Below, piece by piece: positions 51,577-64,000 of a DNA stretch of 64,000 nt. A model generated the notes under the pieces. That model saw only the letters and a list, made by a program, of their open reading frames with translations. It had not been told where the DNA came from and ran no database searches. Each line of letters opens with the position of its first letter. Within the stretch, counting starts at the first letter, position 1. The DNA is from Todiramphus chloris collaris (Eukaryota > Chordata > Aves > Coraciiformes > Alcedinidae): positions 6,443,547 to 6,507,546 of the forward strand of contig JANVCC010000073.1 of the NCBI GenBank assembly GCA_025345505.1, in the 5' to 3' direction. The translations under genes were made by a program, and so were the position numbers.

Positions 51577-52100
51577 ATCATAGAATCATAGAATGATGCG
51601 AGTTGGAAGCGACCTTAAAGATGATGGAGTTCCAATCCCCCTGCCATGGGCATAGACCCATCTTGCTAGACCAGATAGCTCAGAGCCCCATCCAACCTGT
51701 TCAAGACCAAACACGTCCAGGGATGAGGCATCTACAACTTCTCCGGGCAACCTGTTTCAGTGTTTCACCATGCTCACAGCAAAGAAATTATTCCTTATAT
51801 CTAATCTGAGTATACCCTCTTTCAGTTTAAAACCATCTCCCCTCATTCTATCTCTACACTCCCCAATAAAGAGTCCTCCCCACCTTTCCTGTAGGTTCTC
51901 TTTAGGTACTAAAATGTTGCTGTAAAGTCTCCCTGGAGGCTTCCCTTCTCCAGGCTGAACAACACCAACTCTCCCCAGCTTGTCCTCACAGGGAGGTGTT
52001 TCAGACCCCTGATCATCTTTGCAGCCCTCCTCTGAACCTGCTCAAGCAGGTCCAGATCTATCTTAATGCTGGGGGCCCCAGAGCTGAACACAGCACTGCA
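51577..52100 (-). mobile_element. CR1 LINE 3' fragment with octamer tail, minus strand
   Basis: Reverse-orientation CR1 of about 520 bases. The low end shows the tail 'atcatagaatcatagaatga', two octamers of CATAGAAT, the classic avian CR1 terminus. It runs through the reversed 3' untranslated region ('gaccttaaagatgatgg') and 'cagagccccatccaacctg' into the reverse transcriptase C-terminus. On the minus strand LLEQVQRRAAKMIRGLKHL and LFSLEKGSLQGDF are readable, close to the consensus VQRRATKMIRGLEHL and LFSLEKRRLRGDL. The frame is disrupted downstream. It is 5'-truncated near 52100. Confidence 0.95.
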
Positions 52101-55100
52101 AGTATATACACAAATGTGTGGGAATAAGGTACAGCAGGCAGTGAATTGCTGGTCTAAACACGAGTCCATTCTGCTCAGAGTGTCACGTTATGCAGCCCCT
52201 ATGGTTCAGATCTCAGTCCTCCAGGTGGAAACTAATGCAAACTATTCCAGTTGATGGAAACAGGACTGTTCTTACAAGCCTGCTGGATGAGAATTAACAT
52301 GACTACGGCTGTAGCATGCTGTGAGCTTAGAACCCAACTCTTAAACTGTGTAGTGTGCAGAATGAAAGCCTGTGATGTCTGAGTAACTGTCAAATAATTG
52401 AGTTTTCATATTCTGAACTAACCCTGCCTGAGGATTTCAATACTCTGTAATTACACAGTCCCACCTCTTCTCCCCAGATCGTAGGGATTTGACATAATTT
52501 AAATCCAGTTACAGGAAATACTCTGCCCAGAACAACCTTAAGCCCCACATAAACTGATAGGAATCATAATTCAGGCCTTGCCACATACACAGTGAGTCAC
52601 AATATCCCTCCCCCCAGTACCCGCTGTCGGAGTATGAGATACTATTTCATTTAGCAGCGCAGCACAAAGCCTCAAATCCATATGCTACCAATTTCTGCTA
52701 TCCCCAGGAACATTCTGCTTTGCTATAAGAAAGCAAAATGAACAAAATACCTAAACCTGGGAAGGTGAACAGCACATTAGGGAATAAACATATACAAGTC
52801 TGTATGTCTTTTGCCTGTGCAAAAGTTTTGCTTTCCCCGCAACACAGGGTGCTTGTGTCAGACAAAGGCTGACAGATACAGGAGCCTTGGTCAGGAAAAT
52901 GCAGGGGAATTTTTACATTTAACTTCAAGAGGAGCATGTTCCTACCTGAAGACCTTGTATGTCAGCAGAAGGGAAGCACCCTTGTACCCTGTGCTTTGGC
53001 ATGATTGCATTTCCATTTCATTAGATGCCTGTGTCTGCTTTTCACTGAGCATCTCACCAATTAAAATATCTAGCTTCCTACAGCTACTTCTTGTACTGCT
53101 TGTATTGGGACTGCTTCAAAATCAGATAAGGTTTGTTGGAGTGTTTCTTTTTTTTTTAAGTTCGGCAAATTAAATAAATATTCAAGTGCTACCTTGAATT
53201 ACAGGCAGTGAAGCAGCATAACTTGTGTCACGTAATACCAAGTTACAGCCGAGTCTTAACTGAGAGTCATGGAGTTATAAAGAATGGCTGACTACTGACA
53301 ATCTCCATATATTCCACAGGATTATCTTCTTGACACTGAATGAATTCCTGACTCAGAGAGGTTCTTTGCCATCAGCTCTGAAGGGCTCTGGTTATATGTC
53401 TACTCTGACAAGTAGCCCAGCACAGGGGGAACAGATCTACAGAGTAAAACAGGAGGTGCTAAAGACCCAGTATTTGCACTATGCACTTCTTTGAGACATT
53501 CCCCTTCAAACCAAAGATCTTGTTGATCCCACAGACCAACGTGCCCATAAGTCACTGGAGCATATTAGATGCAATCCTAGATTGTATTCTGCATTTCGGT
53601 TTTATCCAAAAGAAATCCAGGTTATATACTCCAGGACAGCACCATTATGCAAGCAAAGGTACTCTAAGTGAGGACAGTTCAAAGATAAATTTCAAAACCA
53701 CACTGTTAATCAAAGCTAAAATGCTAATGTAGAGAGTGCATTGGCTCTCCCTGCTGCAAATGCTTATAAAATGTGGCCTACCTGAATTTTGGATACCAAT
53801 TCTTGTAAGAGGCAAAAAAAGTACAGAGCTAATGAGGCTCCTAAGCCAAGTTCTCCTGAGAGGCATTGGTTTTGATTCTCTTAAGAAATTTCTTCTGGGT
53901 TACAGTAACTCTCAGATCCCAAGAAAGGAGAACCTGTTTCAGCTGATTGACAGCCATGGAGATTGTACCAATGGAGACCTGACCAGGTTCAATTGTAGGA
54001 GGTGCAGAATCACAACCGTCTCTCACAAACAATTCACTAATGCAGAACAAATTCTTTAACACCAACAGGATACGGTTAAAGTTTTGGGATGAAGATGTAT
54101 CTTCCAGCAATACAGTTCTCAGAACTTTCTTCACAGAGCAAAAAGATCATTCCACAAGGTGAAGCACAAAAGACCCTCAAGCTAAGGCTAAAATGAAATC
54201 TCAATCCAACATGGAAAATTGGACATATGCTTCCTATAGGGAACAGGATCTACAGTGGTCCAAAGCTTGGATATAATTCAGAAAATCTTCCCAGAGGGAA
54301 GTCTTTTCTCTTTATTGTTCTTTTTGCTGTGAAGCGTTTACCCTGGGAGCTGCTCTGCACAAAGCTCTAAGTCAGCTTTCAATTTAAAAGGGCTCCTGGT
54401 GACAGTCTTGGTGCAGGCAGAGCTCAGTGTGTGTGTGCAGACAGCCCTCTCACAGGGTAGAGCCACTCCAGTTAAATCATTGGCAATTAGTGGCACGGAA
54501 AGAGAATGGCCTCTGCACAGTGTTAAAAACCCATGGGTCTTCCATGGTCCATTTTGAAAGGCATGCATCTGCTTCAGAAATCCGTGAGCTGCCCACATTT
54601 AGACAGCAAGATTGGGCCCTACAGTTTTATGCTTTCAAGGCTAAATATTACCATAAAGGTATATAAATGATGACAAATCTCTTCTGTTAGCAGATTTAAT
54701 TGAGAGGTTTACATTAATAAAGTCTCGGGCTTTTACCAATATGAGTGGCATTTCCTCGCAGGCATTTGAATGAGAAAGTACAGGAAGAACAAAAATTAAT
54801 CTTTGAAGTTAACTAAATGGCCAGCAAAAGTTCTACTTTCCCCACATCATGCTGTAAAGTTGTTGATAAATTACAAAATATTGCTTTTTATATCCAACTA
54901 GTAGAGTGACATTTGAACGGACTTTAAAAGATCTCAGATCAGCTAATCCAGCAAAGCCACTAACAACTGCCTTCTCTGAGTCTACATATGCATGATATAG
55001 AAACAGGCTGCATCTTATTAATGGAGATAGATGTGGTAGCCTGAGAGCCTTTAACCACCACCTGGACTCCAGGAAAATCCAGCTGCACACCCTGCTTTCA

Positions 55101-55889
55101 GTTCCTGCTTCTAACACACTTCCCTAAAAGACCCTGGTTAGGACATCCCCATTTCCAATATAGGTTTACATGCACATTTCCTTAAAAAAAAAAAAAGGTA
55201 ACTGTTTAGGAGAGAAGACAAAATTGGACTTCACTGGGACTAAACACACCCACCCAAAGAAACTTGATGGCAAGTTCTCAAGCCCAGTTCAGGTTGACCA
55301 AGAGTTGAACCTGTAGTATGTCAAACTGGTGCCTTAACAACTGGCCTGCTGTTATTTCCAGCTTTACTCCAAAGCTTTGCCATAGTGCAGAAAACCCACC
55401 AAGTTTAAATTTGATGAGAAATGACAGACTGCCATGAAGGAAACGATGAAGAGCCTCTCTGTTAATATGTTCTGGTCAAGCCCGAGTCTGACGTCTACAT
55501 GGGCAAACACTCCTGTCTGCAGCAAGCTGTGTTGAAGACCACAAATATTAACAGAAACACAAGTGAAAGATCAAGCCAAAAGACTCCCATTTGTCAGAGA
55601 TTGGAAGGTCCTTGTGCATTATAACCAGTCTGCCCAAAGTGCTGGTCTGTTCTCTTTGCCTGCAACCTGCTCTGAGAGATCACAGGATCCTTCATGTGTC
55701 AGTCCTTGGCTGATTGATCACCACCTTCAACACTGTGGTTCATTTCCCACTACTACCACCAGACCATGGCACCAGGGCCAGCAAAACATTAAGTGTTTTA
55801 TACACCCTCATCCTCGTGCCAGCAGCAACCTTTACTTGGAATTAAGCTTTAGCTGGCCTCCAGCTGGAACCTTCTCCTTGTCTGATATT
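52101..55889. other. Unique DNA, no gene recognised
   Basis: No recognised gene or repeat. The opposed frames at 53.74-54.13 kb (107 and 97 codons) cover the same DNA on both strands and match nothing known. A T-rich run lies at about 53148-53158 and 12-13 A near 55181. Confidence 0.5.
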
Positions 55890-56115
55890 TATCTCCTTGA
55901 TATATTTATGGCAAACATATCCACTCTTGGCCTTCGTTATACTATTTTAAGCAAGCAAACCAACCTCTTCTAGTCCCCTCTCATAAAATAAGCTCTCTGT
56001 TTTCCTTATCACACTAGCAAGCTTTCTTTGCACCAGTTTATTTTCCTTGGTCACGGGTCATCAGAACAGTACACAATATTCTGGAAGAGATCAATTCAGG
56101 TCCTTGTTAAGTAGC
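55890..56115 (-). mobile_element. Old L3/CR1-like LINE fragment, minus strand
   Basis: The plus strand reads 'aaacctcttctagtcccctc'-like text (here 'accaacctcttctagtcccc'), 'tcataaaataagctctctgt', 'atcacactagcaagctttct', 'ttgcaccagttta', then 'ggtcatcagaacagtacaca' and 'atattctggaagagatca'. In the same order these match the reverse complement of the CR1/L3 segment encoding '...QVQRR...' and the upstream 'FWAPQY' part, where modern copies read 'gcccagaactggacacagta'. Divergence is much higher than in the other CR1 fragments and no frame survives. Boundaries are approximate. Confidence 0.6.
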
Positions 56116-58126
56116 ATTTACGCTCTCCACTGGAAGCGGCTCACACTGATACATTCTAATTCTCTCCACTTCTGACCCCTCAGTCTCCTGCAGGCTCTCC
56201 ATTCCCAATTTTGTCACTCCTATCACTCCCGTTCATCCACATACAAAGCCAGCAGCCAACACTTCCACGCCCAAGGCACAGGTCTCTGAAGAGCAAAGTG
56301 AGGCTCTCAGGGGAGGCAATATCCAGCTGACACTCCCTGGCCTGCAATAGCTGGGGACACTGGACAGGACACAGGTGGCAGAGTCCTGTCTCAGCTGGAA
56401 TTTTGCAGTGTTCGAGAGCACAGTCCGGCCAAATTTGGGCAAATTTTCCTCAGAGACCTTGACAAAAAATGCAACTGGAATAATATTCTTTTTTTTGCCT
56501 TCCCTGCCTCCTCGAGCAGGTTAAAGGACTGTCCTACCTGTCCCACCTATAATATTTCTAGAGTCTCTTATGCAGAAGGTGACTCCCTCATTTCTTTCAC
56601 AAGAAATCTTCCCTTCAATTTTTTATTGGAATCCTTCATTTCTTTCAAATGCAACCGAAACTGGTATTATTCAACTGTTTAAATTTTAACTAGAATGCTG
56701 AAGAAGCACTCTAAAATGAGCATGTAGCAACAAGCACTCTGCAGGCTTAAGTAAATCCTGGCACTGGAAAGTCAGAGCATGTTGAATTCAAGTCCTACTT
56801 ACATGCTGTTCTATTAGCTGAAAGATTTGACTAGGTAACGATGGACGAGGTTGCCTGGAAGCTCATTGTAATATGCACTGCCTGTTATCCTGAAAATCAG
56901 ACACAGGAGTATAAATTAACTTTGTTTCTTATTGTAATACATGCAGCATACATCATTTGGAAACAATATATACTTGTAACATTTGTTTTAACCAGTAGCC
57001 TTCACGTAACACAAAATCCAACTCCACTGTTCAGCAGATGCTCCAAAATTTGAGAATTTTACCCCACCTTCATCTTCAAAACGTATTTGGGGTTTGGCAA
57101 AAAGGAGTCTAATTGAAATACTCGGTGCCCTTCAAATAAGACTTAAAAAATAAATCAGGTTTTAATGAGATTATTCAATTAAAGATGCTAAAAAACTGCA
57201 TATGTTGTGCAAAAACTGCCATGTTCTGTGTTTACAGTCTACTGCAGTCAATGCGACCCTTCACTATGCTTCAGCTGTCCCATGAAGAACATATTAATTG
57301 AATTATACAAGTCTTTGGTAAAAATACTTATTTACAAACTCAGGAAACCCTGGAAAGCACGTAGATCTATTCTATGTTTCTCATGAATATCATTTGGCAA
57401 AACTGTGTGGCATCCCATCACATTAAAAAAAAGAAGCACACACCCACCATAAAAAAAAACCCTCAACAAAAACAACAGAGCTTCAAATCAACAGCACATA
57501 TTTACAAGTCTGTAATTCATATTTTTTTTTGTGGGAAGATGTGGGAAGGAATCTCCTTAAATCAAGCACGATTTCACTGAAGGAAGCCGCTCTTTTCAGA
57601 TATCGCATCCCAGCTTGGAAAGCATTTTTCCCATTGCAGTGAAAAGCCAGAACCAAATGTTGATTTAAATTAATGCAGCAGGGCAGTCAGTAACACTGTG
57701 CTAGTTAAACACTGACATCTACAGTCGTGTCTTGGGAAAAAAGGATTGTCTCTGGAGTAGGATCCACCAGTCACAGGTACCCTCTGGAAAGCATTGCTCC
57801 ATACCCACACTCGACAGGTACGTTCCATTCATAGCGACCTGGTGTAAAACTCTCTGCACAGATTAAGGATCTTGCCACAACATCAGAGCCACCAGAATTC
57901 CTATTTGTTATTAGCAATGAAAGGAGAGACAGATGAAAGGACAACACTGCTGTCAGAAGGCAGGAAATGAACACAGGACTCAAAACCAGGCTCGTAGCTT
58001 GGGTTTTTTTTTTTTTTTCAATGCCACTTGAACATTCATCTTTTCAGCTCAGAGTGTCAGAGCAGAGCAAACCTCAGAAGGAAATACCTCACAGTTTCTA
58101 CTGCTCCCAAAGGGTAGTGGGGATTT

Positions 58127-58162
58127 TAATTATACTATTAATTAGACCAGTAATTGCAATTG
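58127..58162. promoter_or_regulatory. Cluster of homeodomain-type TAAT cores
   Basis: Within 36 bases there are TAATTA (58127-58132), ATTAATTA (58137-58144), TAATTG (58151-58156) and CAATTG (58157-58162). Homeodomain factors bind TAAT cores, and such clusters occur in enhancers, but AT-rich DNA produces them by chance. Confidence 0.25.
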
Positions 58163-61100
58163 AAAGAAAAAAGTTCATTTGGTAACTTAGATTGTACCTG
58201 AGCCATATACCACCATAAACAAAACCAGATGACAGCTATACATTTAACATTTCATGATAAAAAGGTCATTTACAACCAATGCACATATTTAAATTAGATT
58301 ATTAGCACTGGCTTGGCCTTGAATTTTCCTCAGGTGAGATCAGATGCCTGGATCTGCACAAATCCTTCCCAGCTGCATGTCTTTTGTTCTAACTGCTACA
58401 GAACAAGCTCTCAGTTGTTTAACATACACAAGAATAATAAAGCTCTACGAAGCCCATGGCAACAGCTACTCCCAGGCTTCACGTGTTCATCCCATGCAGT
58501 ATCTTCACTGCTCTGTCACTGGCTGCCGTGTCCACAGCCCTCAGCTCATCACTCCAGCACACTACTGGAAGGATCACACATCTCAGAAATTCACTCCTGC
58601 TGAGCTGCAGTAGCTGATTCTACACTGCTGCCCATCCATGGCCCACACACACTCAAGCCATCTCTTCATCCATGTACTTATAAGGCTGATTTTATTAGTC
58701 AATGCCTACTCACATTAAAGGAATCAGCTGCAGCAAGGATAATTTTAAACCTTCAGAGATCCACTCCCCTCAAAGTGACCCGAGATGGCTTTATTATGCT
58801 CTCCTCCATGTTCCCATGAAAAGAAATCTTGGCAGACACAGCAGGAGGAACAGTTAAAGACAGCCCTGCCATATACAGAGGAATACTCTCATAAAACAAC
58901 AATTACAAGGGAACAAACATCACCCCACCTATTAGAGCTTCTATATCCAACCTGAAATTCCTTAGGTGGAAATACAACGTAAGAAACTGTAAGATAAGCG
59001 TGAAGGCCAGGAGAGAAGAAAAATGCATGGATGGAAGGTTGAAGAGAATCAAGTAAACTGTTGTTACAATTGGCCTCTTACCATGAAGAGCTTAAGCCCT
59101 TAACTTCTGCTGAACTGGAAGGCACTCATCTATTCTCAAGTAGTATTTGCATCACTGGGGAAAGTTCTATTAAAAACGCAGCTCTCAGCCCCTCAATTTT
59201 ATTGTTTTTCTCTTCCCTGATAGTCAGAGAGGGTATTATTACCTTCAATTCCACTCAGCTCATGGACTGCATTTTCCTGCCTAAAAACCAGCCAGGGAAA
59301 CCTCTTTTACCAGTCTCTTCTGATGCATATAATCCCAGGCTGTAACAGTTCTATTGCACATCATCCTTATGATCACCAATTAAATGCAGGACAACTATTG
59401 CTCTCTTGGCAATTTACACTCTTCTTAGTAGAGCAAGTTACAGTCGGGTCAACCAGCATCAAAAATATTCAGCTGTTTCAGTTTAGAGCCAGCTTCTCCC
59501 TTTCTCAAAAGTGCTTAAACTTGCAACCTCTGTCAGGGTTCACCATCATTTATCCAGTCACCCTACTTGTATTACCTGATGATAGATCTGGGTTCATAAA
59601 CACCTTGCCTGAAAACTCCATCTCACAAGTTAAGTGATTTTCTATTCACAGTTTTTGCTCTTACAACCAAGGGTCTTGCCAGTTGTCACCCAAGATGATT
59701 ATATCCTGTCCACCCACGTATCCCAGCATTGCAAGTCAGTCAGCATCCACTGTGCTCTGCACAGGGTTTTCTCCTGTACACCAGTCACCGTAACACTGGA
59801 CTAGATTATGTGGCAGCAGTCCTTGGATGGTAAGCAATGGATTAGCAGGGATGTCGGGAAGGATCCTGGGTAAACAGCAGCAGTGTCTTGGGTTCACAAA
59901 GCAAGCAGAGTTAAAACATGATCTGCAGAAGGTTGTAAAAGCACTGAAATATAAAACTGTGTAGTCTCCTGTTCTGTGCTAAACACAGGAGTAACATTTC
60001 CATGACCTTTAGGACTACACAACTCCTGCTGCCCAGGGGTGCAGTCCTAAACCTTGTGGTTGTTCTTCTCTTTTGTCCTGGGGATTGGGCACATCAGGTC
60101 CTCTGAGATCAGGAAGGAACAGACTGGGATGTTTGTACCATATTTCACGATTAATTCAAAACAGGAATGCAGAACAGAGCTCAAATTTTAGTCTGCTTTC
60201 AAGTCTTTGCCTCACAAAGTAATTAACTCATTTTCCTCATGTCTTACCTAGAATATCACGGATGAGAAGGATAAGAAAAGAGGGAACAGAAACCATATTT
60301 TAAAATGGCATCTCTCAAACACCTCTTTGGAATAGGGTATGGTTTCTCACCTCACCTGACAGCTTTCATCCCTTACTCAGTCTCCATGCATTGAACCCTC
60401 TCCAAGGAAAGAAACCCTTAAGTGGAGAAGTCACTTCTGCAAAGTCCTCAAGAAGCTGCAGTTCCTCATTCCCCCTCAAACAGAAGGAGCCAAGTGTACC
60501 TTTGCATTACGTTTGCAAAAGAAGGATGTTGCAAATAGCTGCCTGTAAAATCCAGTTATGGCAGCATTGAAGAGGCTTTATGCAAGACTTCTGGTTTGCA
60601 AGAAAAGCAGATGACTGCTTTTAAACTACCAGCGATGGAATACAACCATCTGTTTAGTTAAAGTATCAGAATATTGGTTCTTTAAAGATTTGTGCTGGGT
60701 TCAGTTTATCAAAGAAGTTATGCAAGTCAGTAGAACACTAGCTGAAAGGCAATTTTCTTTTCAGCATTAATACCAAACCATATCTTGTCACAGAGCAAGC
60801 CATTTTTCAGAGTTTCTCCTTGAAAACAAGAGCTGTCAGCTAAGGCTCATAGATAGGGAGTGCAATCAAAGGATGAGAGGACGAAAACCCTTAACTGCAA
60901 ATCCCTGGACTACCTATATCATCACTCATAGAAACAAACCATGTATCTGAGTATTTATATATCACTGTAATTTATTCAGGGGGTGGCATATTCTACACTT
61001 TTATAGTCATAATTATACAATGTCGTATTGCTCCTCAGTGAAAGTAGATACAAAGTTTCAAGAGGCCATTATAGAGCTCAAATCTGCTCATAACTAGTGA

Positions 61101-61360
61101 TCTCAAGCCTGTTATTACATCCCTTCCTATTTTCCAACATATCAAGTCACAGCTTAAAAACACCTGCTCCCATTACTGGAAACCAGGAAGAAGTATAGGA
61201 TGCACTAGTTTATCTTGTAAAAGAATTTTGACACAATGCCCATCCTCCCTCAAAAAAGCAGTTTTCCAGTTTACGAGAAAAAGACATTTCAGTTTTTAAT
61301 TTATTTTTAGGTAGCTTGTAGAAGACAGACTGCCCCAGACTACTTGTCTTTTACTACATG

Positions 61361-61580
61361 TGAAGTTTAATTGGCTGTTCAATCAAATAGAGTTGCCAAA
61401 AATCGACTGTTTTCAAAAAATATTAATTTCCAATCAGAAATTAACACGAGATTGTGGAAGATATTTAGAAACTGAATTTTCCTGATATTCCCATAAATTG
61501 CAGTTAATATAATTAATCATGTCTAAAAGCCAACAAATCATGCTGGGGAATTATATATATTATTTTATTGTGTTATGTTG
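61361..61580. promoter_or_regulatory. AT-rich segment with repeated TAAT cores and a CCAAT
   Basis: TTAATTGG near 61367, ATTAATTT near 61421, CCAAT near 61430 and TATAATTAATCATG near 61507-61520 lie in one 220-base segment without simple repeats. It has the look of a conserved non-coding element, which sequence from one species cannot prove. Confidence 0.2.
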
Positions 61581-63866
61581 AAGACCTTGCTATTTAGAGA
61601 AAGAAAATTTATCAACTATCTCAGGGTGCTGTGCAGGCATCACTACTCTCACTTGACTGCTGGGGCAGGATTTGGAATGGGGCAGAGGGTTTTTTTGTGG
61701 GAATGTTGGTAACTTGACCAAAGTTGTCCATACATTTGTCCTTCAAGTCTCATATGGCAGCTAAATCTTCCCTTCAATTGTTTTCCAGATCTGTCTGTTG
61801 TTTCTTAATCTCCTACCAGTAACAAGGCTTCGTCCTGTCCCTGGGTGTTTCATCTGTCCAGCTGGGCACCTCCCTGGACACCTCCCACATCACTTCAAAA
61901 AGTAGTCAAAGGAGCAGGAAACACAGATGTCCTTTCACAGATTGTACAAACGAGGTGCAATGTTACTGGTAAAGGTCCTGCTAACAATTAATTCCATTTC
62001 ATCTGCAAGACTTGTAGTACCAAGTATCTCAGCATACGCCAAACAAGCTATTTGCTCACAAGGTTGGTGCCTCACCCTTAGCTGGATGGGAGGGATGATA
62101 CCCAGCTAACTGGACTAGTCCCAGTACTGCAGCAATTCAAGAGGTGGAACCTGGACCCCAGGGAAAACTGTCCTATCATCTGAATGGAGGAATGCTACTG
62201 AAAGCAGAAGGGTGTGGAGAGTGACAGGATGTTAGAATAGTACATTGCTTAATAAAGATGACTATTTTAGCAACAAACAACAAAAAAAAAAAAGAAGAGC
62301 TGGAGTGTGGGATGTAGGCTAAGGTCCCTGGGATACTTCAAGAGCACAGGTTACTCACATGTGGATGGGACACTTGTAGAGATTCAGCCCTGCTACACAC
62401 ACAGCAGTTTTCATTATTTGGCCCAGATATACACTTCCACAATGTGCCAGAGAATGATTGATGTGGCAGCAGTGTTAGTCTCTCCATATTTCTTCCTTTA
62501 GCGTGCTCTTGGGGGTTCCGTTGTCAATCAGAGCACAATAAAATGCAACGCATCGGAAAGCTGTTATCACTGGGAATACTTTAGGGGAAACACAGTAGAC
62601 TTGGCCCCAAAAACAAGTACTAAGTAGGGTTACCAGGAAGGGTCTTGCTCAGGGCATCTGTCCGAGAAACACCCTCTGCCTGCACTTGAATTTATAAGCA
62701 CAAGGGTCTAATCAGAAGGCAACATCTCCCACGACTGTGTAGCCAAGCTTGTAGCAGACATGGCAAAAACCATTCCAGCCACTGTATTAACACATCACTA
62801 TGTAATCTGCTAGCAGATGGATAACACTTCTATTAAGACTCAACAGGATATTTCACATCCCACTGTTACTCTAATAGCATTTATTAAACTGAGAACTCAA
62901 CAACCACGTTAAGGAAAAAAAAAAACAAAATCTATCTATTGCTGTTTTCCTGAAATTCAAGAAGAAACAAACACTGAGATTACTGGAGTACTACAGATGC
63001 CCAAGCCCTTCCCACTCTCCCCAGAAAGCTGCCCCAAGTCTGGCTGGTGGAGTCGCCCAGCACCACCCCCCAGTTCTGACCAGTTGCACCCAACAAGCAC
63101 AACTGCTAGAGTTCACCTCACCAAAACCACAGTAATCTCCAAAATTTCGCTGACATTGGAGTCCTCATTTAACCTAGTATAAAAAAAAAGGCCAATTATT
63201 TTTTAACAGTACCATAAAAAGCCTATTCTTTTAATGCATTCACACTAATCATTAATAGCTTTTCTATCTCAACTAAACATTTCATTTCAGTAAACCAATG
63301 GCATTATAATGGAAACTCATCTGCTTGTTCTTACACGTATTTAAAAGACAATGGCAGGCATATTTGGCAACAATACTCCCAAGCACTATTATCACCATGA
63401 CTGCTACATAATGTCAAAAGACATCTTTGAAGCTGCATCAATTTTTAGTTTCTATCGACTACAAGCACAAGAGGTTGATCCTGGAACCCAGGCAATCTGC
63501 CAGGCAGGACTGCAACATCTTCCTTGGATCACGTCACCAACCCTTCCTCACCACCTCAGAGCCCATTTTGCTCTTGCATGTCATATTCCCTCCTCCCTGG
63601 CTGCCCTCTGTACACCAAAGGTTTTCTCCCTAAGTAGGTTCACTGACAGTTTCCCTGGTTTATCCTCATAGTACTATTTTATGTAAATAAACCCTTTTCA
63701 GAACACTTCTCATAGTAAAGCAGAAGTAATAAAGTTTTACTGCATAGATATATCAAATCCAGTGAAACATCCTACAGTGATAATATTTTACAGAGATTAT
63801 TTTCTTAAGTAGGATTTTGAAATTTGTTCTGAGCAAACAGACTTGTGTCCCTAAATTTACCAAATG

Positions 63867-63889
63867 CGCCTGGAACGCACAACGACGCG
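63867..63889. other. CpG cluster in AT-rich DNA
   Basis: Five CpG within 23 bases (GCGCC, ACGCAC, ACGACGCGG) inside AT-rich sequence with almost no CpG nearby. Methylated CpG decays quickly, so such a cluster may be recent, unmethylated or selected. Confidence 0.35.
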
Positions 63890-64000
63890 GATATTCATTT
63901 TAGCATCCATTCAAAAGATGAGATCCCCATCCCTTATATTTGAGCATGCTCTTTAATTTACTAATGGCAATAAAGAGATTTCTCAGCTAGTACAAACACA

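Larger units (their letters stand above)
56116..64000. other. AT-rich unique DNA, no gene recognised
   Basis: About 8 kb with no recognised repeat or gene. Frames reach about 106 codons and are unrecognised. Fifteen T lie at 58004-58018, and A-rich runs near 57.42-57.47, 62.28 and 62.91 kb. TAAT-core clusters at 58.13 and 61.4 kb and a CpG cluster at 63.87 kb are listed separately. Confidence 0.5.

Noticed and set aside
53736..54134. Opposed open frames of 107 and 97 codons
   Set aside because: Same DNA open on both strands, no recognisable protein, no flanking splice sites of quality.
55563..55973. 136-codon plus-strand open frame
   Set aside because: Its end overlaps an antisense L3/CR1-like fragment, and the peptide shows no conserved features.
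1..64000. CRISPR arrays, operons, riboswitches, bacterial terminators, mobile-element gene clusters
   Set aside because: The sequence is a vertebrate-type genome segment; no regularly spaced repeats or prokaryotic gene organisation were seen.

Overview
The window looks like a gene-poor piece of a bird genome, or possibly another sauropsid. The main evidence is the repeat content. Eleven fragments belong to the CR1/L3 group of LINEs, and several carry the avian hallmarks: conserved pieces of the CR1 reverse transcriptase C-terminus, a 'gtcttttccaacc' type 3' untranslated region and an octameric ATTCTRTG/CATAGAAT tail instead of poly(A). No Alu-, B1/B2- or tRNA-type young SINEs and no recognisable LTR retrovirus were seen. 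The sequence is AT-rich with low CpG density and many short A, T and A/C-rich runs, and it holds one 100-base N block. I see no bacterial, phage or plasmid features.

No protein-coding gene can be supported. The longest open frames are about 130-165 codons. They overlap one another on both strands, often start at non-ATG codons, match no family I recognise, and lack codon or motif support. The only frames with recognisable protein content lie in CR1 fragments: reverse transcriptase C-terminal pieces at about 10.1, 15.5, 19.5, 27.9 and 52 kb, and an ORF1 esterase-like (SGNH) piece at about 48.3 kb. The window is best read as intergenic DNA or the inside of a large intron.

Layout: 1-6.5 kb is unique sequence with a G/T-rich tract near 5.6 kb. 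CR1 fragments lie at 6.53, 10.1, 15.45 and 19.5 kb. A GC- and CpG-enriched stretch at 12.7-14.0 kb is the most promoter-like part of the window. An 11-bp purine minisatellite runs directly into the assembly gap at 23.69-23.85 kb. A CR1 with an internal deletion is at 27.7 kb. From 28 to 39 kb there is a long repeat-poor stretch. CR1 fragments at 39.4, 42.9 and 43.75 kb follow, with an ancient MIR/L2-like piece between the last two. The CR1 ORF1 fragment is at 48.2-48.85 kb, a long CR1 at 51.6 kb and a very old L3/CR1-like fragment at 55.9 kb. The last 8 kb is AT-rich unique sequence with clusters of homeodomain-type TAAT cores.

I looked for an undescribed system (tandem arrays, CRISPR, gene clusters, viral copies, unusual ORFs) and found none I can defend. 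The observations most worth checking are the minisatellite and gap, the CpG-enriched stretch at 13 kb, the 5'-end CR1 ORF1 remnant that lacks its 3' half, and two isolated CpG clusters in AT-rich DNA.
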